Source: Amycolatopsis decaplanina DSM 44594 (GTDB lineage: Bacteria; Actinomycetota; Actinomycetes; Mycobacteriales; Pseudonocardiaceae). Taken from it: 64,000 bases of DNA. Under the pieces are notes generated by a model. It had not been told where the DNA came from and did not search any database. It worked only from the letters and a program-made list of their open reading frames with translations. Of this stretch, positions 41,847 through 50,089 are shown one piece after another. Position numbers and translations under genes: made by a program. Numbering within the stretch: the stretch's first letter is position 1; each line of letters begins with the position of its first letter. The stretch is from contig NZ_AOHO01000026.1 in the NCBI RefSeq assembly GCF_000342005.1, positions 62,001 through 126,000 on the forward strand, read 5' to 3'.

Positions 41847-41945
41847 ATGACCATCGAGGAGGAGCGCGTCCGGACCAGGTTCCACGACGATGAGGGGGCT
41901 CCCGCGTGGTTCGCGACGATCGAAAGAGAGCCGTCGGATGACTGA
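41847..41945 (+). CDS. Possible small acidic upstream peptide
   Basis: A 32-codon frame starts at ATG 41847 (or GTG 41844) with AGGA just upstream. It encodes an acidic peptide beginning MTIEEERVRTRFHDDE. It overlaps the decarboxylase start by 8 nt, so it could couple translation to the next gene. I recognise no family. It may be a short leader or chance. Confidence 0.35.
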   Translation: MTIEEERVRTRFHDDEGAPAWFATIEREPSDD

Positions 41946-43305
41946 GTTGCGAGATCTGCTGACCGATGTCGCCGCCCGCGTGACCCGCTATCGCGAAAGC
42001 GTCGCCGACGCCCCGGTCTTCCCGGACGACACGACGGGCGTCCGGGAAAAGCTCGGTGATCTGCCCGAGAAGCCCGTCCCGCCCGCCGGCGTGATCCGGC
42101 GGCTGGCCGACGCCGTCGAGCCGGCGCTGGTGGCGAACACCGGACCGAGGTACTTCGGTTTCGTCACCGGTGGGGCGCTCGACGCCGCGACGGCGGCCGA
42201 CATGCTGACGACCGGTTGGGACCAGCCCGCGTTCAACAAGATCACCTCACCGGCCGCCGCGATCGTCGAGGAAGTGGCGGGCGAATGGCTCAAGGACGTC
42301 CTCGGCCTGCCGTCCGGCGCCTCGTTCGGGTTCGTGACCGGCGGGCAGGGCGCGAACACGGTCGGCCTGGCCGCCGCCCGGCATCACGTGCTGGCGCGGG
42401 CTGGATGGGACGTCGAGCGCCGCGGTTTGCACGGGGCGCCGCCGCTGCGGGTGGTCGCCAGTGAGGAGCGGCACGCGACGATCGACCGGTCCCTCCGTTT
42501 GCTCGGCTTGGGCACCGACGCCGTCAAACCGGTGCGCGCGGACGGGCAAGGTGCCATCGACCTCGCCGATCTCGAGCGGGCGCTCGACGGGCCCGCAATC
42601 GTTTGCCTTCAGGCCGGGAACGTGAACACCGGCGCGTTCGACGACTTCGCCGCCGCGACGGAGATCGCCCACCGGCACGGGGCGTGGGTCCACGTCGACG
42701 GCGCGTTCGGGCTCTGGGCGGCCGCCGCCCCCGCGCTCAGGCGGCTGACCGCGGGGCTGGAAACGGCCGACTCCTGGGCGGTCGACGGGCACAAGTGGCT
42801 CAACGTCCCCTACGACAGCGGTTACGCCTTCTGCGCCCATCCCGAGTCGCACAGGGCGGCGATGGCGCTCACCGCCGCTTACCTGACCGGCCAGGGAGAG
42901 GGTGGTGTGAGGGCACCGAGCGACTTCGTACCGGAGTCCTCCCGCCGGGCACGAGGGTTCGCGACGTGGGCGGCGCTCAGCGAGCTGGGGCGCACTGGGA
43001 TCGCCGAGATGGTCGAACGATGCTGTGCGCTGGCCAGGAGGTTCGCCGAGAAACTCGAAGCGTGCGAAGGCGTCACCGTCGTGAACGACGTGGTGCTGAA
43101 CCAGGTGCTCGTCAGCTTCGGCGACGAAACGGACCGAGTCGTCGAAGCCCTCCAGCGTTCCGGCGAGTGCTGGATGGGTGCGACGACTTGGCATGGCCGG
43201 CGTCTGATGCGCATCTCCGTGTCCAACTGGAGTACGACCGAGGCGGACGTCGACCGCAGTGTCGCCGCGATCCGGGCGGCAAGGAAGAGTGAGCACCATG
43301 GCTGA
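41938..43305 (+). CDS. PLP-dependent group II amino-acid decarboxylase family protein
   Basis: The 455-residue protein is a pyridoxal-phosphate fold-type I enzyme of the glutamate/tyrosine/aromatic decarboxylase family. The cofactor lysine is Lys287 in VDGHKWLNVPYDSG, with Asp254 in VHVDGAFG and the stacking/phosphate-binding region FGFVTGGQGANT near 130-140. N-terminal motifs such as FGFVTGGALDAATAAD are typical. The substrate is not predictable. The start ATG 41938 has AAAGAGAG upstream. It overlaps the next small gene by 8 nt. Confidence 0.9.
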   Translation: MTELRDLLTDVAARVTRYRESVADAPVFPDDTTGVREKLGDLPEKPVPPAGVIRRLADAVEPALVANTGPRYFGFVTGGALDAATAADMLTTGWDQPAFNKITSPAAAIVEEVAGEWLKDVLGLPSGASFGFVTGGQGANTVGLAAARHHVLARAGWDVERRGLHGAPPLRVVASEERHATIDRSLRLLGLGTDAVKPVRADGQGAIDLADLERALDGPAIVCLQAGNVNTGAFDDFAAATEIAHRHGAWVHVDGAFGLWAAAAPALRRLTAGLETADSWAVDGHKWLNVPYDSGYAFCAHPESHRAAMALTAAYLTGQGEGGVRAPSDFVPESSRRARGFATWAALSELGRTGIAEMVERCCALARRFAEKLEACEGVTVVNDVVLNQVLVSFGDETDRVVEALQRSGECWMGATTWHGRRLMRISVSNWSTTEADVDRSVAAIRAARKSEHHG

Positions 43306-43450
43306 CAAGGCACCGCAGGCGATCGACGTGACGTTCACGGCGAGCATGCTGCCGGTCGGCGGCGGCGTCCACATGATGCCGCTGCGCAAGCCGTTCCGGA
43401 AGGAAATCGGCGACCAGGTCACCGTGCGTCTGACCAAGCGGATCTCCTAG
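43298..43450 (+). CDS. Small DUF1905-like protein
   Basis: The 50-residue protein reads like the second half of a DUF1905 domain: DVTFTASMLPVGGGVHMMPL, then RKEIGDQVTVRLTKR. It may be a single short beta domain. The ATG at 43298 overlaps the decarboxylase stop, so the two are co-translated. The function is unknown. Confidence 0.6.
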   Translation: MADKAPQAIDVTFTASMLPVGGGVHMMPLRKPFRKEIGDQVTVRLTKRIS

Positions 43451-43507
43451 CCGGACCGATCAGGAATCGAGAAGCGTCGCGAAGCGGTCTCACCTAGCGT
43501 GACCATC

Positions 43508-43915
43508 ATGGACATCAGCATTCACGGGAGCTTCCTCCCGCAGACCGACCCCGAAGCCGCACTGGCGTTCTACCGCGACACTCTCGGCTTCGAGGTGCGC
43601 AACGACGTCGGCTACGACGGCATGCGCTGGATCACCGTCGGCCCGCCGGGGCAGCCCGTGTCGATCGTGCTGCACCCGCCCGCCGTCGACCCGGGTATCA
43701 CCGAGGACGAACGCCGGGTGATCGGCGAGATGATGGCCAAGGGCACCTACGCGAGCATCCTGTTCTCCTCCGACGACCTCGACGGTCTCTTCAAGCACCT
43801 GCAGGAGGCGGGCGCCGAGATCATCCAGGAGCCGACCGACCAGCCGTACGGTCTGCGTGATGGCGCCGTCCGTGACCCGTCCGGGAACCTGATCCGTATC
43901 CAGCAGCGCGTCTGA
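43508..43915 (+). CDS. VOC (glyoxalase/bleomycin-resistance) family protein
   Basis: The 135-residue protein has the paired beta-alpha-beta-beta-beta modules of the vicinal-oxygen-chelate superfamily. The first module reads FLPQTDPEAALAFYRDTLGFEV, the second DDLDGLFKHLQEAGAEIIQE, then VRDPSGNLIRIQQ with the metal-ligand position near the end. The substrate is unknown. ATG 43508 fits the family start; GTG 43499 is an alternative. Confidence 0.85.
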   Translation: MDISIHGSFLPQTDPEAALAFYRDTLGFEVRNDVGYDGMRWITVGPPGQPVSIVLHPPAVDPGITEDERRVIGEMMAKGTYASILFSSDDLDGLFKHLQEAGAEIIQEPTDQPYGLRDGAVRDPSGNLIRIQQRV

Positions 43916-44107
43916 GAGCTGGCAGGCGGAGCTGAGGGAGCGTCCTGCCGACGTCGATCGCGGTCGCGGGTTTCGCCGAAAGGCGGTGGGTTGGCTCTCC
44001 ATGCCGCCAGTCGGCATCCCCTCTGTCAGGTCGCTTTCGAAGTGCAGAGCTTCGGCGCCCACGAGCCAGTGCGGTCCGAACCGGACGAGGCGGGGCCGGC
44101 CGCGGTC

Positions 44108-44138
44108 GCAGCGGGGTGACTTGCGGCCGCCCCGCTGC
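44108..44138. terminator. Candidate hairpin terminator after the esterase gene
   Basis: GCAGCGGGG (44108-44116) pairs with CCCCGCTGC (44130-44138) around a 13-nt loop, 10 nt beyond the esterase stop. There is no T-tract. It is plausible as a structural terminator of the leftward transcript. Confidence 0.35.
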
Positions 44139-44147
44139 TCGCGTCCT

Positions 44148-45218
44148 CTATGGATGGTCGAGCGCGTCCATGATCAGGGCGACGAAGTGCTTCATGTCGG
44201 CTTTGAGGCAGGCGGATTGCGCGTGCTTGCCGTGACAGCCTTCCGCCCACGTGCCGCCGTCGCCGTAGTCGATGAACGTATGGGGGATCCCGGCGGCGAC
44301 GAGGTGGTCACGCGTGACGCGGTTGGTCTCGCGTGCCACGTTCTCGATCGCGGCCTGTACGGGGTTGTCCAGCAGGTCGCCACCGTCGCCGGTGTACATC
44401 GCCACCCCCATGCCCCGCAACGACTTCACGTGCTGTGCGGGACTCGCCTCGTTCCACGCCCTGTCCAGTGGCCACACGGGCGGCCCGAAGACGGCGTCCA
44501 CCGGAACCGTCGGCGTGCCGCTGCCCGGCAGTTGCGTGCTGCCGGCCACCGCCACCCGCTGCAACTGGTTCAGCAGGTCGAGCCCGCCGGAGAAACTTCC
44601 GGCGTAACCGAACAGTTCCGGCCTGGTCTCGGCGTAGTGGAACGCGCCGAAGCCACCCATCGAATGTCCGGAGATCGCCCTCCCTTCCCGTTTCGCGATG
44701 GTGCGCAGGTTCGCGTCGACGAACGGGATCGCTTGGTCCAGATGGAAGTCCCGCCAGTTCTGCGGACCGAGCCCGGCGGGCGGGGCGACCCAGTTCGTGT
44801 ACCAGCCGCGACCGGATCCGTTGACCGCGACGGAGATCAGCGGAACGCCGCCCGCCGTGGACTCCTCGAACATCTGCTGGTTCAGGCGCGTATCCGGGCG
44901 GTCAGGGTGGCCGTGCAGGTGGTACTGCACCGGATAGCGGGTGTCGCCGGACGACGCGTAGCCCTCCGGCAGCGTCACCATGATCACGTGCTCCCCGGAG
45001 ACCTGCCCCTCCAGCGTCGAGTATCGCGGGACCTCGGCGGTGCGCACGACCAGCTTGAACGTGCGTCCACCGTCGTCCACCCAGGACGGCCGCCCGACGA
45101 CGGTCAGTCCATGGCTGTCGGTGAAAACCGGCGGCGCGGCCGCGCTCACCGCCGGGGCGATGCCGGTGCAGGTCAGCATGGCGACCGCGACGAGTACCGC
45201 GGACAGGCCGCGTCGCAT
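44148..45218 (-). CDS. Secreted alpha/beta-hydrolase, antigen 85-like esterase
   Basis: The 356-residue protein has a Sec signal peptide (MRRGLSAVLVAVAMLTCTG, then Ala-rich cleavage region). The mature esterase-D/antigen 85-like fold has YHLHGHPDRPDT near the oxyanion-forming loop and the nucleophile in SGHSMGGFGAFHYA. The C-terminal histidine motif is unclear. ATG 45218 overlaps the upstream serine hydrolase stop by one base. The two secreted enzymes form a small operon. The substrate is unknown. Confidence 0.83.
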   Translation of the reverse strand: MRRGLSAVLVAVAMLTCTGIAPAVSAAAPPVFTDSHGLTVVGRPSWVDDGGRTFKLVVRTAEVPRYSTLEGQVSGEHVIMVTLPEGYASSGDTRYPVQYHLHGHPDRPDTRLNQQMFEESTAGGVPLISVAVNGSGRGWYTNWVAPPAGLGPQNWRDFHLDQAIPFVDANLRTIAKREGRAISGHSMGGFGAFHYAETRPELFGYAGSFSGGLDLLNQLQRVAVAGSTQLPGSGTPTVPVDAVFGPPVWPLDRAWNEASPAQHVKSLRGMGVAMYTGDGGDLLDNPVQAAIENVARETNRVTRDHLVAAGIPHTFIDYGDGGTWAEGCHGKHAQSACLKADMKHFVALIMDALDHP

Positions 45219-46330
45219 CACTTCCCCTCACACAGGGCGGCGTTGGCGACGTCGACGCCGCTCGGGTCGGTCGGGAGTTTGTTCGAGTTGGTCACGACCG
45301 ACGCGAACCGGCCGTCGTCGGTGGTCAGCGTGAGCGACGCGTGCCCGGTCGGCAGGAGACCGTCGTGTCCCCAGCCCACGCCGCCGCAGGACAACTGGAT
45401 GCTGAACTGCCCGAGCCCGTACCCGGCGGGCGCGTTCGGCGTCCACGGCACGACGGTGCGCATCTCCGCGAGCGCCTTCCGCGAGACGACCTCGCCCGAA
45501 CCGAGTGCGCGGCCGAACTTCGCGAGGTCCCTCAAGGTGGATTCCATCGCGGCCGACGAACTCCATTGCGACAGCTCGAACGAGGTCGTCGTCTCCACCC
45601 AGAAATAGCCGCCACCGAGCTGGAAACCCTGATAGCCGGGCAGGTAAGGATTGGTGAGCGTCCGCTTTCCCGGCGGTGGGAACGAGGTCTCGGTCAGCCC
45701 GACCGGTTCGATGATCCGTTCGGTGATCGCGTCGCCGACGTACTTGCCCGTGAGCTTCTCGATCAGCAGACCGAGCACCAGGTAGCCGACGTTGGAATAG
45801 TGGTAGGTCCCTGGTGCGGAAACCGGTTTGTCGTCCATCGCGGCGTGCACGAGCGCGGCCAGGTCGAACGTGCCGTCGGGCTTGGTCTTCGCGCCGGCGG
45901 GGTCGTGGGGGAACCCCGCGGTGTGGTTGAGCAATCGGCGCACGGTGATGACGGTGCCGTCGAAATTCCCGGTGACGACGCCGGGCAGGTACCTCTCGAT
46001 GGGGGCGTCGAGGTCGACGATCCCCTCGTCGAACAACTGGAGCACCACGACCGCGGTGAACGTCTTGGTCTGACTGGCGATGCGGAAGTGGTCGTCCGCC
46101 GTGATGGGTCGCTGTCCGGGGGTGGTGGCGGAACCGCTCGAAAGGGTCCACGAGCCTTGGCCGTCGCCGGCGTGGACGGCCGCGCCGGGGCCCGCCTTCA
46201 GCTGGTAGCGGTCGAGTACGGCCTGCGTGGCGGCGTGTTCGCCGGTCTCGGCCGCCGTCGCGGGCGCGACCGGCACGGCGAGTGCGACGGCCAGTGCGAC
46301 ACCGGCGATCCGCTGGGTCTTGATTCCCAT
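45218..46330 (-). CDS. Secreted serine hydrolase, DD-carboxypeptidase/beta-lactamase family
   Basis: The 370-residue protein has a signal peptide ending at about residue 27 (VPVAPATAAE). It shows the motifs of class C beta-lactamase/R61 DD-peptidase enzymes: SxxK as Ser-Gln-Thr-Lys in FRIASQTKTFTAV, YxN in YHYSNVGYLVLG, and HDG (instead of the common HTG/KTG) in WGHDGLLPTGHAS. It probably acts on peptidoglycan or a related ester/amide. It lies upstream of and coupled to the esterase gene, 12 bp after the type VII operon's last gene. Confidence 0.88.
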   Translation of the reverse strand: MGIKTQRIAGVALAVALAVPVAPATAAETGEHAATQAVLDRYQLKAGPGAAVHAGDGQGSWTLSSGSATTPGQRPITADDHFRIASQTKTFTAVVVLQLFDEGIVDLDAPIERYLPGVVTGNFDGTVITVRRLLNHTAGFPHDPAGAKTKPDGTFDLAALVHAAMDDKPVSAPGTYHYSNVGYLVLGLLIEKLTGKYVGDAITERIIEPVGLTETSFPPPGKRTLTNPYLPGYQGFQLGGGYFWVETTTSFELSQWSSSAAMESTLRDLAKFGRALGSGEVVSRKALAEMRTVVPWTPNAPAGYGLGQFSIQLSCGGVGWGHDGLLPTGHASLTLTTDDGRFASVVTNSNKLPTDPSGVDVANAALCEGK

Positions 46331-46342
46331 TTCTCTTCTCCC

Positions 46343-47140
46343 TCAGTTTTCGTCGGAATCCCGCGACGGCTCCGTGCCGGAGTCCGCGGAGGCGCCACCG
46401 GCGGCCTCGCCGATCACGGTGAGGCCTTTCTCGACGACGTCGAGCACACCGGCCACACCCTCGAGCAATTTCACGAGGTTCTCGCCGCTGACGAGCAGTT
46501 CTCCCAGTTTCGCCGCGATCCGGCCGCCGTGATCGACGGCGATCGCCACGCACTCCGGGATCGCCTCGGCGATACTGGCCCCGAAGGTCGCGGGCGCCGC
46601 CGCGATGGCCCTGGTCATGATCGGCACGATTCTTCCGACGGCCTCGGTGATCAGGCGGGTGACGATGTCGACGGCCTGCGCCACCACTTCACCGGCCGCG
46701 ATGATCGCCTTCGCGTTGGTCGCCGCCGACTCCGCGACCGTTTTGATCCCGTCGGCCAGCTTCGTGGCCGTCGCGGTGTAGTTCTGTTTGGCGCCCCCGG
46801 ACCATTCGCTCGTCTCGTTCTCCGCCGTGGAGCCGTAGGCGTCGGCGACGGAGTTCGCGCTCCGCGAGACCTTGTCGTGCTCACCGGAGGGAGCCGACAC
46901 GGATTCCGGTTCACCGCGAAGCTGCCCGAGCGGCTCTTCGAGGAACGAGATCATCGGCGTCAGGAAGTCGCACCCCGCACTGCTCAGCGCGGACAGCGGG
47001 CTCGCCGTCGAGCCGAGCATGTCGAGCGAGACAGCGGGCTCGCCGCTGAGCTCCGGCGACAGCCATTCCTTGGCACCGACGGAATCCCGCGCGACGCGAA
47101 GGTTTGCGAGCGCGGTGTTGATCTCGACCGCCGTGGTCAT
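46343..47140 (-). CDS. Type VII secretion-associated helical protein (WXG100-like)
   Basis: The 265-residue protein is largely helical with a tryptophan turn (TSEWSGGAKQNYTATA) near 110, as in WXG100 substrates. An Ala/Val-rich amphipathic region follows. It begins MTTAVEINTALANLRVARDS. It is the last gene of a six-gene type VII operon and overlaps the EspC-like gene by 4 nt (ATGA). It is probably the exported effector or structural protein of the set. The long in-frame extension to 47557 is rejected. Confidence 0.65.
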   Translation of the reverse strand: MTTAVEINTALANLRVARDSVGAKEWLSPELSGEPAVSLDMLGSTASPLSALSSAGCDFLTPMISFLEEPLGQLRGEPESVSAPSGEHDKVSRSANSVADAYGSTAENETSEWSGGAKQNYTATATKLADGIKTVAESAATNAKAIIAAGEVVAQAVDIVTRLITEAVGRIVPIMTRAIAAAPATFGASIAEAIPECVAIAVDHGGRIAAKLGELLVSGENLVKLLEGVAGVLDVVEKGLTVIGEAAGGASADSGTEPSRDSDEN

Positions 47141-47466
47141 CGTGTTCCCCCGTCGAGCGTGCCGCCGGCGTCCAGGCGCGCGGCGTGGTCTTCGTCCGTG
47201 CTCTGATAAAGGTCGGCCGCCCGCCGCAAGCCGTCGCCGACCTTGTCCATGGTCGACGCGGTGTGGGCGAACGCGTCCATCGTCCGGCTCATCGCGGCCC
47301 CGATGCCCGCGGTGAAGCATCGCGCGAACGGTCCGAGCGCCGTCGGCGGCATTTCGCCGGGCAGCGAGGTGCCTAGTGACGACAACTGATCGGCGTGCGC
47401 GGCGAGCCTGCCCGCGTGCCGGCGTAGCTGGTCGGAATCGACGGTGTAGGACGGTTCCGCGGTCAT
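47137..47466 (-). CDS. EspC-like type VII secretion partner
   Basis: The 109-residue helical protein starts MTAEPSYTVDSDQLRRHAGR and continues LAAHADQLSSLGTSLPGE and TMDAFAHTASTMDKVGDGLR, the double-helix pattern of EspC/WXG100-type proteins, with no WXG turn. It overlaps both neighbours by 4 nt. It probably forms a heterodimer with the adjacent substrate. Confidence 0.7.
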   Translation of the reverse strand: MTAEPSYTVDSDQLRRHAGRLAAHADQLSSLGTSLPGEMPPTALGPFARCFTAGIGAAMSRTMDAFAHTASTMDKVGDGLRRAADLYQSTDEDHAARLDAGGTLDGGTR

Positions 47467-47810
47467 CGCACGACCTCCGGCGAGAGGTGCCGTGTGAGCT
47501 GGGTGAGTGCCGGGCCGTCGCCGAGATACCCGGCCATGACGTCGGCCATCCGCTCACCGGCGAGACGCTGGGCCTCGCGTGCGGTGGTCAAGATGAGAGC
47601 GGCGAGCGCGTCGACCTCGAGCTTGCGGGCCGCGGGCGTCAACGCGACACCCTTGAGCACGCCTGCCGCGTTGACCGAAACGGTGACCTCGCCCCGAGGT
47701 GAGCGTGCCGTCGCACCTGCCTGCTCGAGACTCTCCCGAGCCTGGCGCGCACCGTCCGCCGCGCGTTCGAGCCGGCCTCGGTAGTCGGCGAGCCATTGTG
47801 CCGGCTCCAT
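47463..47810 (-). CDS. YbaB/EbfC-family protein
   Basis: The 115-residue protein matches the YbaB/EbfC DNA-binding family: an N-terminal helix, then EVTVSVNAAGVLKGVALTP, then a C-terminal helix. Such proteins also occur inside ESX gene clusters of actinomycetes. Here it lies between EspG-like and EspC-like genes. A regulatory role over the operon or a scaffold role is possible; neither is shown. ATG 47810 is followed by the 4-nt overlap with the next gene. Confidence 0.75.
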   Translation of the reverse strand: MEPAQWLADYRGRLERAADGARQARESLEQAGATARSPRGEVTVSVNAAGVLKGVALTPAARKLEVDALAALILTTAREAQRLAGERMADVMAGYLGDGPALTQLTRHLSPEVVR

Positions 47811-47840
47811 GATGTTCCCCTTTCTCGTTCCACGGTGTCG

Positions 47841-48560
47841 TCATTGGCGGGCCAGTGCCGCGGCCTCGCGTATTAAGCGGACAAGTTCGTTGTGCCGCAA
47901 CGGGTTCACGCTCACCCAGCCGCGGTCGTCCTGGTCGATCCGCACTCTCCCGGCAGGACCGTCCAACCAGGACAGTTCAAAGGGCCGCTTCTCGTCGCCC
48001 GGCCCGCGCACGACACCGAGCTGGCCGCGTCCCGTCACCGAAGGCAGCACGGCGGCGAGCGCTTCGACGGCCGGATCGTCGCCGACGGCACCAGGAGGAA
48101 AGGTGATCGGCAGGGTCGGTGCGGCCGCGATCTCCGGGAGAAGGTTCGCGAGCGTGTCGGCCAGGGCGTCGTATGCGACCGTCATGACGGCGACCGGGCC
48201 CGGCGTACCCCCGATCGGCTGGCCGCACAGGACGGCTCGGTCCCCGTGGATCATGGCCGCGAACCCCGTCAAGGTCCCCTGGTGGGCCAGCACCAGATCG
48301 ACCGAGCTGTGGTGCCCGCGCAGCGCGGCCACCAGATCCGCGGCCATGCCGATGGGTTCTTCCGCCGTGGCGAGGCCACGCTCGGCCAGTGAACCACCCG
48401 CGGCACGGAGCAGCACCTCGCGTTCGCTCGCGATCCGGCCGGACGACGGGATCCGCAACGGAAACGGCGGCGGTGTCCCCGCGTAGGTCGCGAGCAGATC
48501 CAGCTCCGCGAGCTCGAAGTGGCTGCCGTGTTCATCGAGTGGGGTGGTCGTGATCGTCAT
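47841..48560 (-). CDS. ESX secretion-associated chaperone, EspG family
   Basis: EspG proteins bind the tip of PE/PPE substrates in the cytosol and deliver them to the type VII machine. The 239-residue protein has the family ending: LSWLDGPAGRVRIDQDDRGW, followed by VSVNPLRHNELVRLIREAA. A mid-domain of mixed strands lies between. ATG 48560 overlaps the upstream gene stop by 4 nt. It presumably serves the PPE-like protein encoded two genes upstream. Confidence 0.82.
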   Translation of the reverse strand: MTITTTPLDEHGSHFELAELDLLATYAGTPPPFPLRIPSSGRIASEREVLLRAAGGSLAERGLATAEEPIGMAADLVAALRGHHSSVDLVLAHQGTLTGFAAMIHGDRAVLCGQPIGGTPGPVAVMTVAYDALADTLANLLPEIAAAPTLPITFPPGAVGDDPAVEALAAVLPSVTGRGQLGVVRGPGDEKRPFELSWLDGPAGRVRIDQDDRGWVSVNPLRHNELVRLIREAAALARQ

Positions 48561-48919
48561 GAGGCCCGCCCCGCTTCGCCGCTGGTTTCGACGGCCTTCG
48601 TGCCGGCCCTGAGGTCCTCGCCGGACCGCTCGTCGTGCTCTTGGTACTTGCGCTTGGCGGCCGCGAGCATCTGCTGGTATTCCCTGACTTCGCGTTCCGT
48701 GGACTCGACCTCGCCCGCGAGACCGGAACCGCCCGCGGCCTCTCGCAAGCGGTTCGCCAAATGCACGGCAGGCGGCGCGGTTCCCAGCATCGGCAGCCGT
48801 TCCGCGAGCCTGCTCGCGGTGGCCACCAGGTCGGCGGTGAGATCGCCGAGATCGGCGAGTGTCGTGATACGCGCCTCGAGCAGCTCCAGCTCGACTTCGA
48901 TTCCGCGCCCTTCGCTCAT
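48557..48919 (-). CDS. Helical type VII-associated protein (PE/WXG-like partner)
   Basis: The 120-residue protein is a coiled-coil-like helix pair: IEVELELLEARITTLADLGD, then a central loop with LPMLGTAPPAVHLANRLREA, then EVESTEREVREYQQMLAAAK. It likely plays the short-partner role beside the PPE-like protein. ATG 48919 overlaps the upstream stop (ATGA), which rules out the slightly earlier GTG. The family is uncertain. Confidence 0.6.
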   Translation of the reverse strand: MSEGRGIEVELELLEARITTLADLGDLTADLVATASRLAERLPMLGTAPPAVHLANRLREAAGGSGLAGEVESTEREVREYQQMLAAAKRKYQEHDERSGEDLRAGTKAVETSGEAGRAS

Positions 48920-49968
48920 CGCCACTCCCGCAGGGGAAGGCCGATGACCGCCTCACTGGCGGGTTCCGCGAGCGGGAAGAGCGCGTGGTCGATCGTCGGC
49001 AGCTGGTTCGTGTGGTCTTCCTCGGCGGACCGGCCGCGCGTGCCTGAGCCGGGCGGAGCCAGATGGCCCACGGAGCCCGCGCGCGTCGCGGCCGATTCGG
49101 CGGCTGCCTGCGCCGCTGTCGCGCCGAGTCCTCCCGGTAGTGCCGCCGCCCCTACCCGCGCACCGTTCGCGAGGGGGCTCACGAAGCCCGCGGGCGAACC
49201 GGCCACGGTTCCGGCGGCGACGCCTGCTCCGGTGGACGCCCCGGCCATCGCACCCTGCACGAGACCGCCGGTCCCGGTGAGGCGCCGCCACGACGACCCG
49301 CTGGCGGAGGTGCCGTCCGAAGGCGAGGCCGAGCCGTTCGCCGTGGTGTCGCCACCGCCCGGCATGGTCGAGGCGGCCGGGATCGCGCCCTGTGCCTGGC
49401 CGATCAACCGGCTCGAGTCCGTCAGGCTCGACTCGTAGGTCCGCATCGCCTGGACGGCACGCTGCTTCTGCAGGTCGCTCGCGTTGGTGTCGGCGTAGAA
49501 GCTGAACCCGGCTCCGCCGAAGGTCCAGTTCGCCGACATGTCGGTCATCGGTGCCGCCGGGTCGCCCGGCGGAGCGGGCATCATGGCCCTCGCCCACGCC
49601 AGCGCGTCGGCCGCCTGTTCCGCGGCCCGCTCGCCCGCGTACGCCAGGTCCGCGATCTTCTCCACCCGGTCAGCGAGTACGAGGAGGCGCTGTGCCGCCT
49701 CCTCCGCACTGCTGCCTCGCCAGCTGTCCAGCAACGCGGCGCGTTGCTCGCGCAACACTTCCGCGTGGTTGACCAACGCCGCCCGGTGCGCGGACCAGTC
49801 CGCGGCGATGGTGCTGACATCCGTGATGTCGGCGTCCTGCCACAACATCCGGTGCAGCTCTTCGTGGCTGTAGGCCTCCCAGATCACCTCGCCTTCCGGC
49901 GGCGTGGGCCGGCCGAAGTACACGTCCCACACCCCGGAGATGTCAGCCGATGCCGTCTCGGTGCTCAC
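48916..49968 (-). CDS. PPE-like type VII secretion substrate
   Basis: The 350-residue protein has an N-terminal helical domain with VIWEAYSHEELHRML, ADWSAHRAALVNHAE and LDSWRGSSAEEAAQRL, the W-x-G-type turn of PPE/WXG100 domains. A long Gly/Ala/Ser-rich linker and a short C-terminal tail follow. The start GTG 49968 has GAAGGGGG upstream. It is the first gene of the six-gene operon (PPE-like, short partner, EspG, YbaB, EspC-like, WXG-like). No EccB/C/D/E or mycosin gene is present. Confidence 0.72.
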   Translation of the reverse strand: MSTETASADISGVWDVYFGRPTPPEGEVIWEAYSHEELHRMLWQDADITDVSTIAADWSAHRAALVNHAEVLREQRAALLDSWRGSSAEEAAQRLLVLADRVEKIADLAYAGERAAEQAADALAWARAMMPAPPGDPAAPMTDMSANWTFGGAGFSFYADTNASDLQKQRAVQAMRTYESSLTDSSRLIGQAQGAIPAASTMPGGGDTTANGSASPSDGTSASGSSWRRLTGTGGLVQGAMAGASTGAGVAAGTVAGSPAGFVSPLANGARVGAAALPGGLGATAAQAAAESAATRAGSVGHLAPPGSGTRGRSAEEDHTNQLPTIDHALFPLAEPASEAVIGLPLREWR

Positions 49969-50089
49969 CCCGGTACCCCCTTCCAGCCGGCCGCTTGTCG
50001 AGGTGGCCAATGCTGGCGGCGAGCGGGCCGGAGCCGGAAGGTCGCGAAGCGGCCATTTGCGGCCGGTGGCACTGACCAGGGGAAAGGCC

